From the NCBI RefSeq assembly GCF_030145185.1, contig NZ_JAQYWB010000037.1, positions 1-58,322 on the forward strand: a DNA stretch of 58,322 nt, read 5' to 3'. The notes under the pieces were generated by a model that worked only from the letters and a program-made list of their open reading frames with translations, did no database searches and was not told the DNA's origin. Both the position numbers and the translations under genes were made by a program. Shown piece by piece: positions 52,345-58,322 of this stretch. The stretch is from Desulfoluna sp. GTDB lineage: Bacteria > Desulfobacterota > Desulfobacteria > Desulfobacterales > Desulfolunaceae. The number at the start of each line of letters is the position of its first letter. Within the stretch, counting starts at the first letter, position 1.

Positions 52345-53883
52345 ATGGGGCTGCTCATAAAAATTGCGTTCAGGAATCTCTTACGCCACAAAGGTCGCAG
52401 CCTGGTCATCGGGGCCATTCTTTTTGCCGGTGCCCTGGTCATGTCCTTGGGCAACGGCATTATTTCAGGCATGGAAAAGGGGCTTGAAGCCAACATCATC
52501 CATCAATGGACCGGGCATCTCATCATTATGTCCTCACGGCAGACAAACGATGATGCTTTATTCAGCCCCAAACCCATGAAGGTCATTCGCCATTATCCCC
52601 AGGTTGAGACCGCCCTGAGAAACGACCGCAACGTCCGTGCCTTTTTACCGGCAACCAAGGGGCTTGTCATGGTGCTGAATATCGGTGCCCGGAAAAGAGC
52701 GGCCGAGCATCCGGTGCTCAGCATGCTCCTGGGAGTTGACTTTCAACACTACCGAAAAATGTTCAACAACAGTGTGAGCCTTCTTGAAGGGAGCGGATTA
52801 GGCCCGGACGAGAAAGGGCTTTTGGTCAACGTCTATGAACGAAAGAAAATTTATGAGTCAGAAAACACCTGGCTTCTCCCTCTCGGCACGGGTCTTAATC
52901 GAAGCAAGATGCCTCCCGACGCTTTATCTGAGATAGACACCCTTGAGACCGCATCGAGCTTGGTCTTAATGGGAATCGGAGATGACAACAGCGCCCTTGA
53001 CGTATTTGCTCACGTAAAGGGTATTTATGAGTTCAAGGCTTTAAATCTCCTTTTCAAAGAGATCAACCTGATTGACCTGGAGTCCTTCAGGGAGTGTTTT
53101 GACTATGTAACCCGAGCCGAAAGCCAGACCGCTGTGTCCAAAGAAAACAGTGAGATTCTGGATGCCACAGAAGAATCCCTGATGCACTATTTTTCGAAGA
53201 CGGCACTCATTGAAGGGCCTGGTCTTGAGACCGATCTGGGGACGGATGCTTTAAAAAAAGAGGTGGATACCGGCGGGATGATCACCGCCACAGCCCACGA
53301 TGCCTACAACCTTATCTTTGTAAAATTGCATCACGGTCAAATACTTGAAGCAACCCTTCACAACCTGAACAACCGCTTCCAGTCAAACGGAACGGATGCA
53401 AGGGCGGTCTCCTGGAGAAAGGCAATCGGGTATATCTCTGATATATCCCTTCTTTTCCGCATCGCACTGAATATTTTTGTCTTCTTTATCTTTTTTGTGG
53501 CTGTGATCATCATCATCAACACCCTGACCCTGAATACCCTGGAGCGAACACCGGAAATAGGCACCATGAGAGCCATCGGAGCCCCAAAACGATTTATCAC
53601 GAGAATGCTGATTCTCGAGACCTTGTTCTTGGCATGTCTCTTCGGAAGCCTCGGCCTCATAAGTGGCTCTCTCCTCACCCTGTTTCTATCGGGTCTTGAC
53701 CTGGCGGCCTCCAACGAAATGATGAGCTTAGCCTTCGGCGGAGACACATTCTGCCCGGTCATGGATCTAAACGGCATGACACACGTTTTTATTCAACTCA
53801 CCGTTGTCACCCTGATGGCTGTTCTTTATCCGGTGCATCTTGCAAAAAAAGTATCACCCCTTGACGCCGTGGCACGGGATTAG
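52345..53883 (+). CDS. FtsX/LolC-E-like ABC permease 1
   Basis: 512 residues from the ATG at 52345. N-terminal 'LLIKIAFRNLLRHKGRSLVIGAILFAGALVMS' is the typical LolC/E first segment. A large periplasmic domain (about 50-370) follows, then three membrane helices with the FtsX-domain sequence 'LERTPEIGTMRAIGAPKRFITRMLILETLFLACLFG'. It pairs with permease 2 and the ATPase to form a LolCDE-like complex. Overall the complex moves amphiphiles toward a periplasmic carrier. Confidence 0.92.
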   Translation: MGLLIKIAFRNLLRHKGRSLVIGAILFAGALVMSLGNGIISGMEKGLEANIIHQWTGHLIIMSSRQTNDDALFSPKPMKVIRHYPQVETALRNDRNVRAFLPATKGLVMVLNIGARKRAAEHPVLSMLLGVDFQHYRKMFNNSVSLLEGSGLGPDEKGLLVNVYERKKIYESENTWLLPLGTGLNRSKMPPDALSEIDTLETASSLVLMGIGDDNSALDVFAHVKGIYEFKALNLLFKEINLIDLESFRECFDYVTRAESQTAVSKENSEILDATEESLMHYFSKTALIEGPGLETDLGTDALKKEVDTGGMITATAHDAYNLIFVKLHHGQILEATLHNLNNRFQSNGTDARAVSWRKAIGYISDISLLFRIALNIFVFFIFFVAVIIIINTLTLNTLERTPEIGTMRAIGAPKRFITRMLILETLFLACLFGSLGLISGSLLTLFLSGLDLAASNEMMSLAFGGDTFCPVMDLNGMTHVFIQLTVVTLMAVLYPVHLAKKVSPLDAVARD

Positions 53884-53899
53884 CCCGGATAGGCCTATC

Positions 53900-55654
53900 A
53901 TGAAACTTATCTTTCGTATCGCATTCAGAAACCTTATCCGGCAGAAGCGCCGGAACCTCCTGCTGGGCACCGGCATCGCCTTTGGTATCATGATTCTTTT
54001 TATCTCTCAGTCCTACACGAAAGGGCTGTCAGATATTCTCATCAACTCGTTTATTTCAAGTGTTTTTGGGCATATCCAGGTGAATGCGACGGAAAAGTCC
54101 GACCGCTCCATTGCCATCATACGCGATAAAGACGCGGTGCTTGAAACCATCCACCAAACCCTTGACGATGTGAATTATTGTTGGGAATCCGTCTCCACAT
54201 TGACCCGAACGATCGGAAACGGCAGCGGTGCCCTGATGCTGGTGGTCGGAATTGAAAAACACAATGGGGATTTTCTCCGTTCCTTGAACGTGGCGGAAGG
54301 TGACATCCGTGATTTCACCGAAGAGAGAACAGACACACCCATCATTCTATATGCACCCAAGGCGGAAGAGTTGAACGTGAAAACCGGGGAGACGGTCAAT
54401 ATGAAACTGACCACGATATACGGCCAGGTTCAAAGTACTCGGGCGACGGTTGCCGCGATCGTAAAACCGGAAAATATTTTCATGACCATGGCCGGATTTA
54501 TCCCCCTGGACACCCTCAAATCTCTCCTCGGATATCGCCCCCACGAAACATCACGCATCAATATTGTCCTGAATCATATCCGCAAACCCGAAGAGACAGT
54601 GGCTCAAGCGGATCGCCTTCACCGGGCATTTAAACCGAAACCTGTTTTTTTCAACCTGACCCTGACCGGCCGCCACGGTCAAACCCAGGCCCTGGCCGGA
54701 GGATTGCAGACCCAGCCTGAGATCACTCCCTTATTTTTAGAAGAGTTCAATCTCCCAACCGACATGGCCGATACGTTTTCGGCAGATGCCATGTCCGTCA
54801 TCATCGGCAAAGGGATTGCTGACACACTCCAGGAAGAGGTCAACGGCACCCTGACCCTTAGCTACCATACAAAGTTTGACGGCCCACACGCCCCAGACGC
54901 TGTCTTTACGATTCGCGGCGTAATCGATGAGCCCTCCGGAGCCTATGCCGATGTCGCGTTCTTTAATGTGTCCGGTTTTTATCCCATCTATTCCGAAGAT
55001 CTCCCACGCGTCATCTCCGGCAATGATCAGGTCAACGACCTGACGACCCGAGATCCTCTGCGGATGGCTCTTGCTTATGACAAAATGCTCCTCAAACGCC
55101 CTGCAGACAGCAGGGAATGGAAAAAGCTGCTGAGGCAGATCAACAAACACCGCGGCCCGGGCACTCTCATGCACATCACGAGCATGAATGAAACGGCTGA
55201 GGATGTTCTAAAAATAGAATCCGCCCTCAACCTGATCTGCATCATCACCGTCATCATCCTTTTTATGATCATCCTGACCGGAACGGTGAATGCCCTTCGT
55301 ATGACCCTGCGGGAACGCACCCGGGAGATCGGTACCATTCGCAGTATTGGCATGCAAAAAAAACATGTGGTCCGTCTCTTTGTGATCGAATCAGGACTCC
55401 TGGCCCTCTTTGCCTCCGCAGCCGGAACAGCCGGTGCCCTTCTTCTCATGTTCCTGCTCACAAAGATCTCATTTCAGGTGGACAACCTCTTCAGCCTGTT
55501 GATCGACAACGGACACCTCCACTTTTTACCCGATCTGACGACAGGGTTGGTGAATATCATTCTAACCGTTGCCGTAACCGTGTTTACTATCTGGTTTCCT
55601 GTAAAAAAAGCCGTCGGTACGTCCATCACTGGAGCGTTGAGTTGCTACGAATAA
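53900..55654 (+). CDS. FtsX/LolC-E-like ABC permease 2
   Basis: 584 residues, start ATG 53900, 16 bp after permease 1. Same plan: 'LIFRIAFRNLIRQKRRNLLLGTGIAFGIMILFIS' at the N-terminus, a long periplasmic domain, and the C-terminal FtsX domain 'LRERTREIGTIRSIGMQKKHVVRLFVIESGLLALF'. It is longer than permease 1, as expected for the two different halves of a heterodimer. Substrate likely the lipid made by the divergent cluster, by context. Confidence 0.92.
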   Translation: MKLIFRIAFRNLIRQKRRNLLLGTGIAFGIMILFISQSYTKGLSDILINSFISSVFGHIQVNATEKSDRSIAIIRDKDAVLETIHQTLDDVNYCWESVSTLTRTIGNGSGALMLVVGIEKHNGDFLRSLNVAEGDIRDFTEERTDTPIILYAPKAEELNVKTGETVNMKLTTIYGQVQSTRATVAAIVKPENIFMTMAGFIPLDTLKSLLGYRPHETSRINIVLNHIRKPEETVAQADRLHRAFKPKPVFFNLTLTGRHGQTQALAGGLQTQPEITPLFLEEFNLPTDMADTFSADAMSVIIGKGIADTLQEEVNGTLTLSYHTKFDGPHAPDAVFTIRGVIDEPSGAYADVAFFNVSGFYPIYSEDLPRVISGNDQVNDLTTRDPLRMALAYDKMLLKRPADSREWKKLLRQINKHRGPGTLMHITSMNETAEDVLKIESALNLICIITVIILFMIILTGTVNALRMTLRERTREIGTIRSIGMQKKHVVRLFVIESGLLALFASAAGTAGALLLMFLLTKISFQVDNLFSLLIDNGHLHFLPDLTTGLVNIILTVAVTVFTIWFPVKKAVGTSITGALSCYE

Positions 55655-55717
55655 ATCCAATAACCTCGTTTTAACACCTTGCTGAGCACCATGAGCAAAA
55701 GATCTCAGGAGCAGAGA

Positions 55718-56488
55718 ATGACCCATCTTCGACTTATTTTTATAGCCCTCTTCATCCTTTCACTGGCACCAGAGAGGTCCCTGGCCGGCCAGGTGCAAGA
55801 GATCCTCGAGTGCCTCGAGGAAAGCCTGACCGTCGACCATGATTTTTCGGCCAAAATGGTCATGGTTGAAGAAAAGGCAGGGCAAGGCAAAAAAAAACAC
55901 GAGCTCGTTTACTACCGACGAGACTCTGATGATTCCTTTCTTCTGGTGGCCACCTACCCGTCCACCAAAAAAGGCAACGGCTACCTCCGGGTGGGGGATA
56001 ATTTCTGGGTCTATCGCCGGAACACCCGCTCCTTTCAGCATGTAAACCGAGATGAATCCGTCTCCGGTACCAACATGAAGCTTGAGACCTTTGAGAAGAA
56101 AAAGCTGACGGAGCTTTACCGGTCCGACAAAACCAAAAATGGGCGAGATCTCATTTATAAGGACAGGCTGGGAGACATCCCTGTGTATAAGTTTATTTTG
56201 TATGCAAAAGTAAAAGACGTTGCCTATCCAAAGCAAATCATGTGGGTCAGGCGGGATAATTTTTTGCCTTTAAAGATTGAATATTTTTCGGTCTCTGGAA
56301 CCCATATGCTCACGAGTCTGTACCTTAAATACACTAAAATCAAAGGGCGTTACTTCTGGATCAAGCTGTTGAATATCGATGAGTTTGAAAAAGGGAACAA
56401 AACCGTGGCCGATATTTCGGGGATTTCCTTAGCCCCCCTGGATGACGTCATTTTTACAAAGCCATATTTAGAGAATCTCAGCAATTGA
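55718..56488 (+). CDS. LolA-like outer-membrane lipoprotein/lipid carrier
   Basis: 256 residues; ATG at 55718 with AGGAG six bases upstream. A signal peptide (about 1-23, ending 'ERSLAGQ') precedes a LolA-type fold of the COG2834 group ('KKHELVYYRRDSDDSFLLVATYP', 'VGDNFWVYRRNTRSF', 'PKQIMWVRRDNFLPLKIEYF'). It would carry the substrate of the ABC complex across the periplasm. The second LolA-like protein of the window is at 31541-32167. Confidence 0.88.
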   Translation: MTHLRLIFIALFILSLAPERSLAGQVQEILECLEESLTVDHDFSAKMVMVEEKAGQGKKKHELVYYRRDSDDSFLLVATYPSTKKGNGYLRVGDNFWVYRRNTRSFQHVNRDESVSGTNMKLETFEKKKLTELYRSDKTKNGRDLIYKDRLGDIPVYKFILYAKVKDVAYPKQIMWVRRDNFLPLKIEYFSVSGTHMLTSLYLKYTKIKGRYFWIKLLNIDEFEKGNKTVADISGISLAPLDDVIFTKPYLENLSN

Positions 56489-56519
56489 TGGCCTTGCTAA
56501 AAACCCAAGGGGTGTGGAC

Positions 56520-57932
56520 ATGAAATTCAGAGTTTATCTGCTTATCGTTCTCATGTTGCATGGGTTTGCCAACCCATGTTTGAGCCGTGACGATCTTGAC
56601 ATGGACAATCTTTTTTCAAATGACGGGTTCATTATTCAAATAGATGACCTCGAAAACGAGTCCGTCATGTCGATAATCAATGGCAGATCCGTGAACTTTT
56701 CCGGTTCGTTATACAACAAGTCGAGATACACCACCAAACGAAGCGATTACACGTTGAAGACGATCTTCGTTGATTATGTTAGCCAGTTACCCGAAAGCTT
56801 TCGTGAACAGAATCAGGCAGATATTGATAAATTTAAAGAGACCTATCACATAGGAGACGATGACTGGTTTACCTCAACCATGACCGCGAATCTTCTTTTT
56901 GATATCCGGCTGGTGGACAACGTCCGGGGCTTCATGAATCTGGACGCCATCTACTATCCCTACGGATTTTCCGAATACCACCTGGCAAGGGACGAAAACC
57001 AGAAAATCCTGGAAATAGAAGAGGAAAAAGACACAGACCTGATCCTCAAAGAGATTTTCATTGATGCCAACATCAATAAAAAAGTATTTCTTCGGGGAGG
57101 AAAACAGGTCCTGCAATGGGGCCGGGGGTTCTTTTTCAACCCCACCGATCTGATCAATATCGAAAAAAAACGGTTTCTCGATATGGACGCCAACCGGGAA
57201 GGAACCTACGGATTAAAGGCGCATGTCCCCTTTGGAATAAAATATAATGTTTATGGCTTCATAGACCTGGGAACCGAGGAAGACACCGATTATTTTGCCT
57301 ATGCGGGAAAATTCGAATTTCTTCTGGATAAAACAGAAATATCCCTCTCCTCCTGGAAAAAAAAGGGGGTGGACCCGATCTTCGGGTTCGATATTTCCAC
57401 CCGATGGGAAAATATAGACATCTTAGGCGAGCTCAGCCTCACGTCGAAAGAGACCGTCCTCCGGCCCAATAATGATTTCACCGTAACGGAGACCGAAGAC
57501 AGATGGGTCCCGCGGTACAGCCTCGCGCTGATGACGTCCTTTGATTTCATGGATATCAACGACAGAATCACCCTTGGATCGGAACTGTACTACAACCATG
57601 CGGGCTACTCTGAAAATATTTTTGACGACCCGGCCAAAGTGCTGACCCTCTTTGCCAACGATCTGTACACCATGCACAACCACTCCGTTTATTATGCAAT
57701 GTTCTTCGCCGAATATAAGGAATTTTTTATCAATGACCTTACTTTTTGCTTAAGCGGTCTGGGAAATTACACGGACAAATCCGGGATTGGCATGGCACAA
57801 CTCAAATACACCCCCCTGTATGATTTTACCCTGGAGTGTTCCCTCTCCTCAACCTTTGGTGACGACGGTGCGGAGTTTACCTTCACCGGCGATGAGGTGA
57901 GCATCGAAGTTGTCGCGAAAATTCTTTTCTAA
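56520..57932 (+). CDS. Outer-membrane beta-barrel-like protein
   Basis: 470 residues, start ATG 56520. Signal peptide about 1-23. The body is rich in alternating aromatic/polar strands and short turns ('RGFMNLDAIYYPYGFSEYHLA', 'KVFLRGGKQVLQWGRGFFFNPTDLI') and ends in a strand with terminal Phe ('EVVAKILF'), a usual barrel-assembly signal. It resembles DUF1302-like barrels, but I cannot name the family with certainty. As last gene of the export operon it may be the outer-membrane receiver. Its TAA stop lies inside the CTAA repeat of MITE copy B. Confidence 0.8.
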   Translation: MKFRVYLLIVLMLHGFANPCLSRDDLDMDNLFSNDGFIIQIDDLENESVMSIINGRSVNFSGSLYNKSRYTTKRSDYTLKTIFVDYVSQLPESFREQNQADIDKFKETYHIGDDDWFTSTMTANLLFDIRLVDNVRGFMNLDAIYYPYGFSEYHLARDENQKILEIEEEKDTDLILKEIFIDANINKKVFLRGGKQVLQWGRGFFFNPTDLINIEKKRFLDMDANREGTYGLKAHVPFGIKYNVYGFIDLGTEEDTDYFAYAGKFEFLLDKTEISLSSWKKKGVDPIFGFDISTRWENIDILGELSLTSKETVLRPNNDFTVTETEDRWVPRYSLALMTSFDFMDINDRITLGSELYYNHAGYSENIFDDPAKVLTLFANDLYTMHNHSVYYAMFFAEYKEFFINDLTFCLSGLGNYTDKSGIGMAQLKYTPLYDFTLECSLSSTFGDDGAEFTFTGDEVSIEVVAKILF

Positions 57933-58178
57933 CCCGGATATTTCACGAGTTGAGTGCATCCATATTCAAGGCATCAGAGTTGAAGATGTAGTGGTTTACC
58001 TCAAAGCTCTGATAACGCGGAAGATGGGTGCACTCGGCTCGCCCGAAGGGTGAGAAAAGCGAGCAGAAAACGGTGAATTACATTTTGCATTTTTGGAAAT
58101 GCCTATATTTCTCCACGGAACTAACTGTATTAACTCGTTATTGATCTGGATCAACAGTTTTCTCATGAAATATCCGGG
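57933..58178 (+). mobile_element. MITE-like element, copy B
   Basis: A 246-bp element with ends CCCGGATATTTCACGAG / TCATGAAATATCCGGG and flanking CTAA (57929-57932 and 58179-58182). It shares the hairpin GATGTAGTGGTTTACCTCAA and CTCGCCCGAAGGGTGAG with copies A and C. It is in opposite orientation to copy A. The insertion abuts the stop codon of the barrel gene without changing it. Confidence 0.85.
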
Positions 58179-58182
58179 CTAA

Positions 58183-58322
58183 CCCGGATATTTCACGAGT
58201 TGGGTGCGCTCATATGCAAGGCATCAGAGCTGAAGATGTAGTGGTTTACCTCAAAGCTCTGATAACGCGGCAGATGAGTGCACCCGGCTCGCCCGAAGGG
58301 TGAGAAAATCAGACAGAATACC
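58183..58322 (+). mobile_element. MITE-like element, copy C (cut by window edge)
   Basis: The first 140 bp of a third copy, in direct tandem with copy B and sharing the single CTAA between them (58179-58182). Sequence is closer to copy A (both have CAACTCGTGAAATATC and GAGCGCACCCAAC forms) than to copy B. Confidence 0.85.

Noticed and set aside
1-58322. CRISPR arrays, tRNA and rRNA genes
   Set aside because: I looked in the intergenic stretches on both strands and saw no regularly spaced repeats or tRNA-like cloverleaf; by-eye reading could miss a divergent tRNA.

Overview
The window looks like the chromosome of an anaerobic, probably sulfate-reducing member of the Desulfobacterota (Desulfobacteria). 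This is inferred from gene content and a fairly high G+C composition; there is no rRNA marker. It holds two large functional blocks separated by a short mixed region.

Block 1 (1-23533, all on the minus strand) is a nearly complete ethanolamine-utilization bacterial microcompartment (BMC) locus of the EutV/EutW-regulated type with Pdu-like parts mixed in. In transcription order it runs eutH | eutS-eutP-eutV-eutW | eutA | eutB-eutC-eutL-eutK-like-eutE-eutM-eutT-pduL-eutJ-hyp-eutN-pduT-like-small-eutM2 | eutQ-eutG-pduS-pduT | a periplasmic HAD phosphatase lipoprotein | a second eutB running off the left edge. EutH imports ethanolamine, EutBC splits it to acetaldehyde and ammonia, EutA reactivates the lyase, EutT makes its cofactor, EutE and EutG disproportionate acetaldehyde, and PduL makes acetyl phosphate. 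Eight shell genes build the compartment. Control can be read from the DNA. EutV has an ANTAR RNA-binding domain, and the leaders of eutH, eutS and eutA each carry a hairpin with an AAnGG(C/G) hexaloop just before a strong intrinsic terminator. A sigma-54 promoter with full -24/-12 elements precedes eutS, a weaker one lies far upstream of eutB, and another precedes a chemoreceptor gene next to an NtrC-type activator.

The middle region (24113-33957) carries a CBM9-like protein, the sigma-54 activator, a CZB-domain chemoreceptor, an orphan Leu/amide-type binding protein, a PilZ-hemerythrin fusion, a START-like/LolA-like pair, a tiny Lys-rich protein and a GNAT acetyltransferase.

Block 2 (34072-57932) appears to be a secondary-lipid or glycolipid system. 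Minus-strand genes encode two giant synthases of PUFA-synthase (Pfa-like) type, with domains NMO-NMO-KS-AT-ACP-KR and KS-AT-dehydratase. They are followed by a small membrane protein, a free ACP, two alpha/beta hydrolases, a GT1 glycosyltransferase, a beta-helix (hexapeptide) protein and a condensation/PapA-like acyltransferase. Divergent from them, across an AT-rich 0.88-kb intergenic region, is a plus-strand operon encoding a LolD/MacB-like ATPase, two FtsX/LolC-E-like permeases, a LolA-like periplasmic carrier and an outer-membrane barrel-like protein. Together these suggest synthesis, decoration and dedicated outer-membrane export of a polyketide-derived lipid. This is the best candidate for an undescribed system in the window.

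A ~245-bp MITE-like element with CCCGGATATTTCA ends and CTAA target duplications occurs three times (once in the eut locus, twice in tandem at the right edge). A different palindromic element lies between eutM2 and eutQ.
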